From Meconema thalassinum (taxonomy: Eukaryota; Arthropoda; Insecta; Orthoptera; Tettigoniidae): a stretch of 64,000 nt of DNA. A program made the translations under genes and the position numbers. The notes beneath the pieces were generated by a model. It worked only from the letters and a program-made list of their open reading frames with translations, was not told the DNA's origin and did no database searches. The stretch is from the NCBI GenBank assembly GCA_946902985.2, contig OX336393.1, forward strand, positions 53,480,765-53,544,764, in the 5' to 3' direction. Shown here in pieces: positions 31,842 through 42,819 of this stretch (the stretch's first letter is position 1; each line of letters opens with the position of its first letter).

Positions 31842-34574
31842 CTATTGACGGAGGGCTTCATTTATGGCCTCAACTTCCCTCGCCGCTTCGTCCATTTCTT
31901 TGTAAAGTTCTCGCAGGCACTGGCATTCTTGCTGTTTGTCCCTTCCACTGGGCAAGCTGTCGGCTTCTCGTTCCGTCTCGCCGCGTGAACTTTCAAGTCT
32001 GACTGCCTGGCTGACTTCGCCATCCACGTTCAGTTGGGTGTGCGCTGCTAATACTTCTTCTTGTTCGTCAAATTCTTCTGGCGGATGGTAAATTTTTAAA
32101 TTGGCTGCATTCATAACGACCTCGTTTCCAGTTTCTAAATGCCTTATCCTGTATGCATTGTTTTGTAGGTCTCTAATCACCTCGAACGGGCCGTGATATG
32201 CAAAAATGAACTTCTTATACTTCCGTGCCTCTGGATCTGAACTGGCGGGTTTCCGCACTAACACGTTCTCTCCGACGAGAAGCGGTCTGTGATACCTCTT
32301 CGCACGATTTCTTCGCTGACGTCTCTCCGCCTGTGCTTTGAGATATTCGAAGGTTCGTTGGATCCTCAATTCTCGTCCTGGCTGTGCGTCTACTGGTAAT
32401 GGAATGACACCAGTCCACGGTCTCTCCGGTCTCTGATCCAAATGTAGAGTCACGGGAACCTGACCTGTCGCCTCATGTACGGTATTATTTATACAGTATT
32501 CAATTACTTCTAGGAACTCAATCCAACGCCAATTCTCTTCAGAGCAGTAGATCTTCATGTACTTCTGGATCTCTCTCATTACTCTTTCAACTGGACTTGC
32601 CTCAGGATGGCGAATGGTAGATAAAATCTGCCTAATTCCTAGATTCTCCAGTTCTCGACGAAATTCTGCACTTGAGAAGCAACTTCCGTGGTCCGAGAGG
32701 ATGTTATCCGGCTTCCCAAGAATCGGAATAATTCTCTCTTTCAGACGTTTCAATACCTGCTTTGAACTTGTCTTCTGTATGGGGCATAATACCACCATTT
32801 TCGAAAATACATCCATGGCTACAAAAATGTGTCTATTGCCTCTACGTGCTCTAGGCAGTGGTCCAAAGTTGTCTATGCTCAATAGCTGCCTTGGCTTCTC
32901 CGGTAACAACGGGATAGGTCGTTGTCTCATTAAAAAGGGATTTGGCTTTACCCTTTGGCACAAATCACATGTCCTAATAGCATTTCTCACTGTTTCTCTC
33001 AACTTTGGCCAAGTAAATGCTTCTTTCAACAGAGCACAAATTTTGTCTATTCCGGGATGTCCAAATGCTCTGTGTGCTAGCCACACCAATCTCCTATGCA
33101 AAGATGCAGGAATCACAATCCTTTGACGTGTATGATCTACATCATCCCACTTGTGTAGTATCTGATTATACCATACATAATCTGTTGCCAATGCCTCTGC
33201 CTCTCTGTATATTGCAGATCCCCTTGCTAAACGTCCCTCGAAGTAATCGATCATCATCTTCAACCACGGGTCTTCGCGTTGTAGGTTGGTAAGATTCCTC
33301 AAGTCATTCAACGTCTTCTGATCTCGATTCTCAATCTGGACACCTAGGGCTTCCTCTTCTCTAGGGTAACGGCTTAGTATGTCCGGTATTACATTCTCTT
33401 TCCCTGGACAGTATTCTATTTCCACGTTGAACTGCTGAATATACAGGGACCATCTTGTCAATCTCTGGCTAGACAAGTCTGTCTTTAACAAAAATGTTAA
33501 AGCTTTATGGTCTGTTCTGAGGACTATTTGAAAGCCATACACGAGTTTATGCCATGATTGCAACGCGTACAAAATTGCGAGCAACTCTATCTCTGTAATC
33601 GTGTAGTTTTTCTCATGGGCTTTCAGCCTCCTACTTATAAAGGCAATAAAAACTTTCTTTTCAGGCTGGTCAACATTTTCCTGGAGTAGCATCGCTCCTA
33701 TACCAATAAGTGATGCATCCGTCTGTATGATGAACTTTTGGGTATAATCCGGGTATCCCAGTTTCACATATTCCAAAAGCATTTGCTTTGACCTCACGAA
33801 TGCTTCCTGACATTGCTCCGTCCAATTCCATCTGCCGCCTTTCTTCAATAGGTCCTGCAGGGGTGCTACTGTCGTAGTATAGTTTGGGCAGTGGTTCGAA
33901 AAGAATCCAATTACTCCCAAATACTGTCGGACGTGCTTTACTTTCGTGGGTCGAGGGAAATTTCGAATTATCTCCAATTTATCTGGATTAGGCTTAACTC
34001 CATTTGCATCAATAACATGCCCTAGGAATTTAACTTCCCTCTGACAGAAGTGCGATTTCTTGATATTAACCGTAAAGTTAGCTTCTCGAAGGTCATCTAG
34101 CAACTTCTTCAGGTCTCTCATGTGCTCCTCCAGAGATTCTGATGTGAGTAGAATGTCGTCTACATATCTGATGGTACTCTCCTTCACATCATCTGATAGA
34201 TTGCGATCTAACGCTCTTATCAGTGCTGAACCAGCTGTTTTCAAACCAAAAGGTAGCCTTAAAAACGTGTATGTGTGTTGATCAAACATAAATCCTGTCA
34301 ACAGACTAGTTTTCTTCTCTAATTCAAGATGGTGGAATCTGGATGTGATATCCAAGTTTGAGAATACGGTCTTCCCTTTGAACTTCCTGAGGATCTCTTT
34401 AATAGGTGGCACTTGGTCAAACTCCGGAATAACCTTCAAATTTAAATGTCTCAGGTCCAGACTTACTCTGACAGTCCCGTCTGTCTTAGGTACGATTACC
34501 AATGGGCTTACATAAGGCGTAGGTGTCTTCTCAATAACACCGGCCTCCAACATCTCCTGAATTGCCTCTTTCAC
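31842..34574 (-). CDS. pol: Gypsy pol: reverse transcriptase, RNase H, integrase
   Basis: This uninterrupted 910-residue frame copies the element RNA and integrates the DNA. RT: LDITSRFHH (D75) and YVDD at 137-140. RNase H: D286 (QTDAS), E330 region (YTITEIELLA), D355 (RTDHKAL), D398. Integrase: zinc-binding H501, H506, C536, C539; catalytic D568, D628, E663; then a GPF-type C-terminal module near 'FAYHGPFEVI'. The first codon of the listed frame is GTG and not a true start; the same frame is open further upstream to about 34760, where it overlaps the end of the protease frame in -1 phase. Pol is thus probably made by frameshifting. The D628-E663 spacing has 34 residues between them instead of the common 35. 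No chromodomain is seen. Confidence 0.95.
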   Translation of the reverse strand: MKEAIQEMLEAGVIEKTPTPYVSPLVIVPKTDGTVRVSLDLRHLNLKVIPEFDQVPPIKEILRKFKGKTVFSNLDITSRFHHLELEKKTSLLTGFMFDQHTYTFLRLPFGLKTAGSALIRALDRNLSDDVKESTIRYVDDILLTSESLEEHMRDLKKLLDDLREANFTVNIKKSHFCQREVKFLGHVIDANGVKPNPDKLEIIRNFPRPTKVKHVRQYLGVIGFFSNHCPNYTTTVAPLQDLLKKGGRWNWTEQCQEAFVRSKQMLLEYVKLGYPDYTQKFIIQTDASLIGIGAMLLQENVDQPEKKVFIAFISRRLKAHEKNYTITEIELLAILYALQSWHKLVYGFQIVLRTDHKALTFLLKTDLSSQRLTRWSLYIQQFNVEIEYCPGKENVIPDILSRYPREEEALGVQIENRDQKTLNDLRNLTNLQREDPWLKMMIDYFEGRLARGSAIYREAEALATDYVWYNQILHKWDDVDHTRQRIVIPASLHRRLVWLAHRAFGHPGIDKICALLKEAFTWPKLRETVRNAIRTCDLCQRVKPNPFLMRQRPIPLLPEKPRQLLSIDNFGPLPRARRGNRHIFVAMDVFSKMVVLCPIQKTSSKQVLKRLKERIIPILGKPDNILSDHGSCFSSAEFRRELENLGIRQILSTIRHPEASPVERVMREIQKYMKIYCSEENWRWIEFLEVIEYCINNTVHEATGQVPVTLHLDQRPERPWTGVIPLPVDAQPGRELRIQRTFEYLKAQAERRQRRNRAKRYHRPLLVGENVLVRKPASSDPEARKYKKFIFAYHGPFEVIRDLQNNAYRIRHLETGNEVVMNAANLKIYHPPEEFDEQEEVLAAHTQLNVDGEVSQAVRLESSRGETEREADSLPSGRDKQQECQCLRELYKEMDEAAREVEAINEALRQ

Positions 34575-34753
34575 TTTGGCATAACGCTTTTCGGCTATAG
34601 GGTAGGGTCTCTGCCTAAATGGTGTCCAATCACTGACTTGAAATGCATAAGTGAAGCTCTTTATCCGACCAGGACTCGAATCAAAGACTTCCTTCTGTTC
34701 CAGTAATAACTGCTTTAAATTTTCCTTCTCTTTTAGCCCAATTTTCGCTTCTT

Positions 34754-35572
34754 CTAGTTTTCCGAAATATATTCTTCCAGTTCGGGTTCCAGATCTTTTT
34801 CCAGGTCTGCGGCTAGTGTTTTCAGTTCTTCTTCTAACTGCTCAATAGCTAACACTTCTTCCTCAGCCGCATCTCTGTATGTATGCCATACTTGTTCACT
34901 TGACCCTGGTTCAATCTGATTGAGTGCGACCTCCAAGCCTTCGGCTTCCTCATTCACATGGAACATAACCCTGTCCTGTGCTAGGTCTATTATCACTCTG
35001 TATTCCCTTATAAACTCTGCCCCAATAAGTAGGTTATAAGGCAGTTTGTTTACTAATAGAAAACTCTGTGAGAAAATAGAGCCTCCTATCTGTAAATCTA
35101 GGAATACCTGATATTTACATATCATCGTTCTGTCTGGAATTACCCCTTTTATTTTGACACTAGAGATCGGTATTTTCAAAACATTCTCTCTCTGGGCTAT
35201 TTCATTATATAAAGCTTGTGTCATAAGGTACACTGTTGAACCCATGTCTAACAGACTTCTTATTTTCAATCCTGCCACTCTTACTATTATAATAGGCAAT
35301 TCTCTCTTGACCATGACCTGTGATCCTCCTGTATCCTCGATTAGCTCTTCTGGTTTGGCTATCCAATTGATGATGTTAACAGACTTCCATCCATCAGTCT
35401 CGAACTCTTCTAATTTTGGCGTTTTTTTCTTCAGCGCCCGTCCCCTTGGAGTTTCTTCTCTCCTGTTCGCTGCGCTGTAGCTCCAAACTCTTAGCTCCAT
35501 CTCCATATCTGTCTGGCGATGTCCTGTTCTGCATAACTTCTTGCCAGCGGACTTGTTTTTTCTGGGGCTCAT
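34754..35572 (-). CDS. Gypsy retropepsin-like aspartic protease
   Basis: A 272-residue frame between gag and pol. The active-site loop reads LLDMGSTVYL (D109, M110, G111, S112), where D-T-G or D-S-G is usual; the later flap and core words 'NLLIGAEFI' (normally ILGxDFL-like) are present. It overlaps the end of gag by about 180 bases in a different phase and ends EEYISEN at the pol junction. The protease would cut the Gag and Pol polyproteins inside the particle. The methionine in the active-site triplet is odd and could lower activity or be a tolerated variant. Confidence 0.85.
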   Translation of the reverse strand: MSPRKNKSAGKKLCRTGHRQTDMEMELRVWSYSAANRREETPRGRALKKKTPKLEEFETDGWKSVNIINWIAKPEELIEDTGGSQVMVKRELPIIIVRVAGLKIRSLLDMGSTVYLMTQALYNEIAQRENVLKIPISSVKIKGVIPDRTMICKYQVFLDLQIGGSIFSQSFLLVNKLPYNLLIGAEFIREYRVIIDLAQDRVMFHVNEEAEGLEVALNQIEPGSSEQVWHTYRDAAEEEVLAIEQLEEELKTLAADLEKDLEPELEEYISEN

Positions 35573-37415
35573 CTCCCCTTTCCTCGAGGTATCGCAATGA
35601 AGACTGATATCGTTCCTCTACCTCGTCATCGAAGTTACTTCTTCTTTCCTGGGGTCTCCAATTTCTATTGTTGCCTTCTTGGCCATTGTTACCTCCATTG
35701 TTTTGGTACGGTCTACCCCTGGTATTCTGCTTATTCCACGAATTTCGGCCTCTTCCTCCTCTACTAGCATTCTCTTTGTACTTCGGCTGCCATCTTCTGG
35801 GTTCCTGTTCCCATTGCCGTCCGTAGGAATCTAATGTTTCAGTGCTCGTAGCTTTGTTGTTCCTTGGAGCTTGATGTTGGTCAGTCTGCGTGTTGGTCAC
35901 GTGTACCTGTTCCACGGTTCGACTCTGACGCATCGTATTGGCTGTTGTGAGGTCCAGTTGTCTAAGAACTGTCTCCATTTCTATAGCAGTTTTCGCATTA
36001 GCCGAGATTAGCAGTCTTTGGATCTCGTATGGAAGCTGCTTGGCGATAGCAATACATAATTCCAGCTCGCTCGGTTTTTGATCCAGTTCCTTGAACCGAC
36101 ACATCTGCGATATAAAAAACTCTGCATACTTCGTTTGGTTGTTGGTGCTGTATCTTTTTGAATACAAATCCAATCTCAAATTTTGCTGTGTGGCTGGATC
36201 CCAGTACCGTTTCAAAAATGCCTCTCGAAACTCCTCAACAGTATCGAAAGTATACCGGAAACTGCGAAACCATAATGCACATTCTCCCTCTGTTAGTTTC
36301 TCAATGGCTCGTAGCCTGCGCTCTGGCGGTATCCGCGCATCGTTCATATATTCAGACACTTCCTTCAACCAATATTTTGGTGTCATATTACAGTGGCAAC
36401 CTGAGAATTTCCTTGGTTTCTCTTCGCTTGCCCTGATTTCGTTTATCGCCTGGGTGTGCATAGCATTTTCTTGTGGCGTTGATGCTGCAACTGGTGCTCC
36501 TGGCGTCATATAAGGACTTTCGCCTGGGCCTGTAGCATTCCTGATTATAGGTTGGGTTTCTAAGTCTGCCCACCTTGTTTTCCTCATATCTTCCATGCTA
36601 CCTTCACTTGACTTAGGATCTTTCATAAGGATTTCCTCCTGTGCGATTATCCTAGTCTCAATTTGATTGTGGCGCATCTCCGCTCTTTCCAGTCGAGTAA
36701 TTACCTCCTTCCCGATTCTGGTAAGTCTATCTCGATTTTCCTCGGCCACTTGAAATATTTTCTTCTTGTCTTCTTTCAGGCTTTGTTTGATATGGGAGAT
36801 TTCATCCTCTACATCTTCCTTGATTTGAGCAAGGGTCTTGTCGCTTGCCTCTGTCTTCTGGCCTTCTCTTTTTTCGAGTTCTTCTCTCAGCTCTTTAATT
36901 TCCTCTTGAATGTGTCCATTGACTTTTGACAATTCATTCCGGACCTTGATGATCTCACCTCTATTCTCCTCTTGCCTTTTGTTAACTACAACAATGTCAC
37001 TTTGAACTTGGTCCAGTTCTTGATGAACTTTGCCCATCTGACCTTTCACGTTGCTTACCAGCTCTTTACTTTTATTAGCGATAGCCTTAATCTCGCTTAT
37101 TTCCTGACATTGATCTAATATGTTCTGATCCTGTTTCTTGAGATCACCGTTAATTGCTCTAGCATAGCTTTTCAATTTCTGGTCCCATTTAGAGTCGTTC
37201 TCTTCTAACCTCTGATCTACCGATCTCGTAAATTCTGAAAACTGTTTCGCTTGGCGTTCGAGATTCGCCTCATTTTGGATTTGAATATCCTTAATGTCAT
37301 TAGACAACGCATCTAACCTACTGTTGGTTTCATCCTGAGCATGCTTACACGCTTGTAAATTACTTTCGAGCTTGGCTTCTATAGCCTCGAAACGTTTATC
37401 TGTTTTAACCTGCAT
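35394..37415 (-). CDS. gag: Gypsy Gag
   Basis: A 673-residue frame starting at an ATG. Residues 1 to about 270 are strongly charged and rich in E, K, Q and heptad leucines, a long coiled coil. A capsid-type retrotransposon gag domain follows at about 335-480, with WLKEVSEYMNDARIP, ALWFRSFRYTF and EFREAFLKRYWDP. The C-terminus is rich in R, G and N (SRGGRGRNSWNKQ), likely for RNA binding. No CCHC knuckle is visible, unlike many Gypsy Gags. Gag would build the virus-like particle. Upstream codons in other frames also look gag-like (37445-37788), so the original protein was probably longer. Confidence 0.88.
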   Translation of the reverse strand: MQVKTDKRFEAIEAKLESNLQACKHAQDETNSRLDALSNDIKDIQIQNEANLERQAKQFSEFTRSVDQRLEENDSKWDQKLKSYARAINGDLKKQDQNILDQCQEISEIKAIANKSKELVSNVKGQMGKVHQELDQVQSDIVVVNKRQEENRGEIIKVRNELSKVNGHIQEEIKELREELEKREGQKTEASDKTLAQIKEDVEDEISHIKQSLKEDKKKIFQVAEENRDRLTRIGKEVITRLERAEMRHNQIETRIIAQEEILMKDPKSSEGSMEDMRKTRWADLETQPIIRNATGPGESPYMTPGAPVAASTPQENAMHTQAINEIRASEEKPRKFSGCHCNMTPKYWLKEVSEYMNDARIPPERRLRAIEKLTEGECALWFRSFRYTFDTVEEFREAFLKRYWDPATQQNLRLDLYSKRYSTNNQTKYAEFFISQMCRFKELDQKPSELELCIAIAKQLPYEIQRLLISANAKTAIEMETVLRQLDLTTANTMRQSRTVEQVHVTNTQTDQHQAPRNNKATSTETLDSYGRQWEQEPRRWQPKYKENASRGGRGRNSWNKQNTRGRPYQNNGGNNGQEGNNRNWRPQERRSNFDDEVEERYQSSLRYLEERGDEPQKKQVRWQEVMQNRTSPDRYGDGAKSLELQRSEQERRNSKGTGAEEKNAKIRRVRD

Positions 37416-37444
37416 TTCTGATACAATGCTTACAACAGTTTCTG

Positions 37445-37788
37445 TTATTCGGTCTTAATTACCTCTTGCATTTGACCTAACTTATTATTTAATTCAACCT
37501 TATTTGCATCCAATCGGTTGTTTATTTCAACCTGATTGGCATTCATTGCCAGCTGATTGGCATCTAACCAATTACTCAATTCGACCTGGTTGTCATTGCA
37601 ACCTGATTTGCATTAATTGCCTCCTGATTGGCATCTAACCGATTATTCAATTCACTCTGATTATCATCTAACCGAGCGTTTATTCCATCCTGGAAAGCCT
37701 TAGCTTCCAGCCTATTCTGTATATTAACAGCGTCAAAATGTTGTTTCAACCCTGCAATAACCTGCAGGATCTCCTCTGTACCTGACAT
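37445..37788 (-). pseudogene. N-terminal gag extension, frameshifted
   Basis: From an ATG at 37788 (MSGTEEILQ) the frame runs to a stop at 37576. A second frame then carries more of the same pattern to a stop at 37445-37447. The motif NRLDANQ and its variants recur in both pieces every 14 residues or so, matching about 42-base repeats in the DNA. Two frame changes are needed to reach the main gag frame. Either this copy is damaged here, or Gag now starts at 37415. Confidence 0.65.
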
Positions 37789-38111
37789 TTTTACAATAAT
37801 ATACTTTGATATGCAGGCAGGCTTCCTGGAAAAATGTGTGGATATGTTTTGAAGAGAAACATCAAACACTGTACACATATTGTAAAATCGTACAAAACCT
37901 GTCAATTGTATGATAAATTGTGGATCTGGTATGTAGCGCTCGTACCCTTGGGTAATTCTCTTCTCAATAGAGAGATTCTGCGTTACATCAAAAGCCTACT
38001 GAACTCAAAAATCACTCAAACACAGTTTGAGGCAAAAAAAAATACTATGGTTTTCCCCATGAAATACCATAAAAATTCTATGGGTTTTCCCTAAATCCCA
38101 TAAGCTCCACG

Positions 38112-38130
38112 AACCTGGGCGCCATGATAA
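38112..38130 (-). other. Second primer-binding-site candidate
   Basis: On the element strand, TGGCGCCCAGGTTCGTGG lies about 250 bases inside the 5' LTR edge. TGGCGCC openings are common in retroelement primer-binding sites (family knowledge). The distance from the LTR argues against it; the site touching the LTR is the other candidate. Confidence 0.3.
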
Positions 38131-38364
38131 ATGGAATAAGGTGTCGTCATGCTTTTCCCCACACACGGGCGACATGATAAAAGATATGAGAGAGAGCTCA
38201 TGATAAAAGAAAAGTGTTTATCAAAATTTATATTGTTCATATCGGAGCTTAGCTAGGGTTAGGCGCGGTCATCCCCTACTTCATGTTAATTGTTACTTTA
38301 ATAGAGTTGTGTGCATTAGATCTAGACCGACTTCAGTTGTACCTATAGCTCAAATCACTGTATA

Positions 38365-38379
38365 GGACATCAATTTCCA
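38365..38379 (-). other. Primer-binding-site candidate next to the 5' LTR
   Basis: On the element strand the LTR is followed at once by TGGAAATTGATGTCC. TGG pairs with the CCA end of a tRNA, and zero spacing fits a primer-binding site. I cannot name the tRNA, and the AT-rich sequence is not typical. Confidence 0.45.
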
Positions 38380-41300
38380 TGTACCCATGTGAGTAATCTC
38401 GATGGAAAATATGCTTCCGCCTCCAGCTAGCGTCAGTACTCGGGCGTGTACCGTTCCCCCATTGAGCAGTTGCATATTTTGGATTTGAGGCTAAAAGGTA
38501 TCAACTCTACAATGATAAGGCACAACTCTATTCTAAAACTTAAATTCAGTAATAAAAGCATGGCTTCAAACAAACAAAACAATCCCCACAACCATAAAAC
38601 AAATCAAACAAAAATTACTTCCACAATCCACTGATATGAACATAATATTACCATAATAAAATCATATCATAACACAAAACTTTACCCTTATATCAACTTC
38701 ACAATATACTCTGGTGCGCTGATGCACATACAACTTCAGAAACAAACTGTACATTGATACTACTGTCATCCAATGTGACTTCTTTAATTTCACAAAATTA
38801 CTTATTCCTTAAACCTCGTCTTAATTTGACAATTATGTGTACCGTGTGTGTTTGATCTTTCTCTTCCCACCAAATGCTTTACATGCATTAGCCTATTCTG
38901 GTGTTGCACAGCAGTCTACGTGCAACTCCATAATTATGTAAGCTACCCCTACACTTCCTCTATTTATATAGTTCCACTGCATGCCGTTTGTGATTTCATC
39001 TTAAAAACGTTAGTTATTGCTGTGTCGGATGGTACTATTAAACTACCTTGCGCGCGTAGTTGTCAGTGACAGTACAAATGCAACGTCTAACCATTCGTTA
39101 GATTGCTAAAATCATGAACCATCAGGGTGATCTATAATTATCAATGTGTTCTTAAACCACATGGCTTCATTACTCAATATAACAATATTTCATTTCATGT
39201 CATTAACAGGGTCTAATATCTGCCCTTTATAAACCTTCTCTCACGGTTCGCTTGACCGTCCCAGACCCTCCTCCGAGCGGCCTGTATACAATAGGAGTGG
39301 AGTGAGGTTCCAACATTACCTCGACCCTCGCTTCCTGTCTCATGGCTTTCTCCCCAAACAATATAAGATTCTACAAGACAAATACCGTGGTCCCAGTGAC
39401 ACACATATCCCAATGGATTTAAACTGAATATTATGCAAATAGGTACTGGATGAGCTTTAACATTTATTCCTACCCTGAGGATAATAATAACTGGCACCAA
39501 ATAGGCCCATTTCAACATGAAGGCACGAGGTTCATAAAACATTGGTCTAGTAGGTATCCGGTATCTTAAATAAATGCTGCGGTCAGCCACACATGCTGCC
39601 GTCATAATATTCGCTTCAACGAGCCGAATCACTCAATAATAAGTTCTCGGGGAATCAGATAGAGTGCAGAGGTGTCCATCGTTTGCCTCTCACCTATCAC
39701 GGGATTCGAACCCGGAACATTCCATATCCATCATCAGAGTTAGGGTCCAAACACTAATTACACTCTGGCACAAAGCATATCTCCCAGTATGCCCATGGCA
39801 TACGAGATTTCATACGTCGAATAGACCACCTGGTTCCTAACCTAATGTTATGACCTTCGTCCTATAATTATTAAGAGAAATCTATCAATTACTCTATAAG
39901 CTTTTACATAAGCTGCAAATTCAATTCACTAGAAAGCTCTTCCATTTCCTGGCATAATTATATTCCCATTAATACAATATATTCTGATATAAAACTCTTT
40001 TCTTAATCCCGTAGTGTAATCTTACTGTATAATCTTACTGCTTAGATCGATAAGTCTTGCAATTAACGTAACTATTTCTTGCTTACAACATTTTACCTGA
40101 TGCATTCATTCATACCTTTTATTATTTATTATTATTATTATTATTATTATTCTCACTGACATAAATTACCAAAATCCGACACAACTAATCATCTTAAAAC
40201 CCGAACAACAGTGTTCGTGACATTACGTTTACATAACTGATTTGCCATTTTTAATTAATAGTGGTAACGATTAATCCACTCTCTGATGCAAAATAACATC
40301 TCAACTCTATTAAAAATCAACACAATAATGATTAAACTTGGAGGGTCTATCTCCTACTCTGATTCTTACTGGCATCTTTATAACTCTGAAATCACATTAC
40401 ATGCAGTGGCCTATACTTCTACATCAACATAATTTGTGGGGTACTCACATATATGGGCTCATCATGGTGGCTCCAACCACTCATATCCTTCCGGGTCGCC
40501 TGCCATATGCAGATTTAGTGCGACATTTGCATCTTGAATACACACATTTTATGATACATATCTTCCACTAACCACACGACACTTTGCATTTCTATAAAGA
40601 AGCAATTGCTCCCAAAACACATGACACTTTATAACACTTATTAAACCATTAATTTAAAAGACATTTCACATATGATTTATACATAACACGCGTCACTTTT
40701 TACACTTTTCATTGGTTGAAATTCCCTAGGAATGATATCAAAATTGCAGGTGTCGACGGCATCTTCCGTGCTCCTACCAACTTCTGATTGAAAGTCTGGT
40801 TCATCTGCCCTCGAAATTCACCAATAGTCTACCAATAATCCTACGGTAAGCTTCCTGCTTTGCATAAATATGCTAACTTCCGTCCTGAGCGTTACTATTT
40901 GGTATCCTTAAGACCTCACCAAATGCTTCGTAAAGTTTCTCCCAGCGCATTCCAGCGTAATAAGACATGTATGATCAGTCAATACATTATACACTGCGCT
41001 TAACATTGTACATAATCTTACACTGATTATTATTTTCAATAGTTCTGTAACTTATCTCACACGGTGCTTCCTAAGTGAACACAAACCATTGTTCGTACTG
41101 CTGACTACACCTGCAGCACGACTGTCATTAATAAAAACTTTCTAAAAGTTCTACTGCACGGCTTCCCAAGTCGAAGTCCGGGCCTCCTTCCTTGCCTTCG
41201 GTAATACACATTTCACACAATAAAGTTCGTTGATTACCGTACTTCTTATTAATTTCTGACTATACATTATTATCTTCTCACTTGGTGCATTATGATGTGC

Positions 41301-42278
41301 GGTGAATATAATGATTCACTCAAATGTACAAGTCTTTGTTTGAGCGTCCTTTCATGAGCCGGACCGACATACGTTCCGCCTCAACAACTGCTTGACAACT
41401 GACAAAAACTGTGTAGCGACGACTGTGCTCTACCAAGGGTCGACTCCCTTTATATTGGTTTCACACAAAAAGTAGAGCTAAAATTTCCCGCGCTATCTCG
41501 ACTCCTCTCCCAGCATGATTCTGGTCTCGAAACCATGCTCATCGGGTTCCTTTTTCTTCACTGATCCCAGAACTATCTGCGTGCTGAAGGATCGCTCGGC
41601 CAATTAATTAATATTAATTGTTTTCTCCATAACGTGGGGACGCTGTTTCACTGGGAATCCCTGGCGACCTCGTCAAACCCAGCCGCGAACCTCCATAGTC
41701 TTATGTCCTTCCGCACTCCATTAAATATGCGTCAATTTCGCAGATTAAAGGCTCTAAAATTAGCCTCCTGTCTAAAGATTCACCTGTGCGCAACTCTCAT
41801 GTCATTGCGTTACTCCAATCACGAGTAATCAATGATTTTCCTTGGGATCTCTCCCCACTCTTCTTCGTCCTATTCTCAGTCGGGGAAAAACTGGGTCATT
41901 ATTCAACCCCCCAACCTCTTCCAGACGACATAACTAGGTCATCAAGTTTGACGTGGCTCCAAGGGTCACCTCCTACTATTCTGGGCGTATTAGTAAAACG
42001 TCAAACTCTGCACTTTCTGTGCTCCAAGTCCAGCATAGCCTACTCCAAGTAGTCCAATAATGCTGTATTCTGCTCCTTTTCCCTGCATTATTTTAATAAA
42101 TAATGTCATTATCAACTGAAATCACACCAGTGATTAAATATACACTTTTCTCTAGGGGTTTTTACACTTAAACTCCCTCAACAGATCTCGGGGTCGTTCC
42201 CTGGTGGAACCTTTATACTGAGATCACAGTCTCTGAGATCCCCGTTCAATATCAGTCAGCATGACCCCCTCGGGTTCA
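38380..42278 (-). repeat. 5' LTR of the Gypsy element, 3899 bp
   Basis: On the element strand it starts TGAACCCGAGGGGGTC at 42278 and ends ATGGGTACA at 38380, that is TG...CA. It would carry the promoter and the RNA start and end sites, but I cannot place a TATA box with confidence in AT-rich sequence. It lacks the 34 bp segment found at 28411-28444 of the other LTR. Confidence 0.95.
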
Positions 42279-42444
42279 GTACCTTGAGAGATGGAACTAA
42301 GAATATATTCTGTCACCAGGGCTGCCAACTCTAGTGCTCTATTAGGCTACATTATACCAGGAATATTTCGAACTAATTAGACATTTCAATATTATCAACT
42401 TAATTTCGTCATTATTCTAGATAGGTTCGTATACTGTAGAATAA

Positions 42445-42768
42445 TCATTTTTTTTTTTTGTCGTGTGGCCTCCTGAGAGGCCAAGTGCAGGTCTTTCTAT
42501 TCGACGCCCGTGGGCGACCTGCGCGTCGGGATCAGAGATGGAATGGATGAAGATGAATGAAACTGGGCAAGGATGTGGAAGGAAGCGGCCGTGGCCTGTC
42601 AGAAGGTACTGTCCCAGCATTTGCCTGGTGTTGAAAATGGGAAACCACGGAAAACCATTTCAAGGATAGCCGACGGTGGGGCTCGAACCCACGCGTCTAC
42701 CGAGTCAGCAGAGAGCTTGGCCCCATGGCCTAACGCAGCGCTTTAGCCAGCGTAGCCACTACTGTCGG
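42445..42768 (-). mobile_element. tRNA-derived SINE
   Basis: On the minus strand the head (from 42768) has box A-like TGGCTAAAGCGCTGCGTTAG and box B GTGGGTTCGAGCCCCACC. The body includes GGTTTTCCGTGGTTTCCCA and GCCACGGCCGCTTCCTTCC, words shared with the SINEs at 47402-51783 and 58103-58755. A T-run at 42449-42459 is its A-tail. These SINEs share the body but not the tRNA-like head. Confidence 0.85.
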
Positions 42769-42819
42769 TTATCATTGGCATGAAAAGTAGTCTCTTTAGT
42801 TCGTCACGGAACTTCTTGT

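Larger units (their letters stand above)
27734..42278 (-). mobile_element. Ty3/Gypsy LTR retrotransposon, complete, 14.5 kb
   Basis: Two near-identical LTRs flank a 6.7 kb internal region with gag, protease and pol on the minus strand. A 4 bp GTAC duplication flanks the element (27730-27733, 42279-42282). The order RT, RNase H, integrase is that of Ty3/Gypsy. There is no env-like ORF. The two LTRs differ mainly by small indels (for example about 34 bp at 28411-28444 present only in the left one, and the length of an ATT run), so the insertion is fairly young. The gag start region is frameshifted, so this copy may not be autonomous now. Confidence 0.95.
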
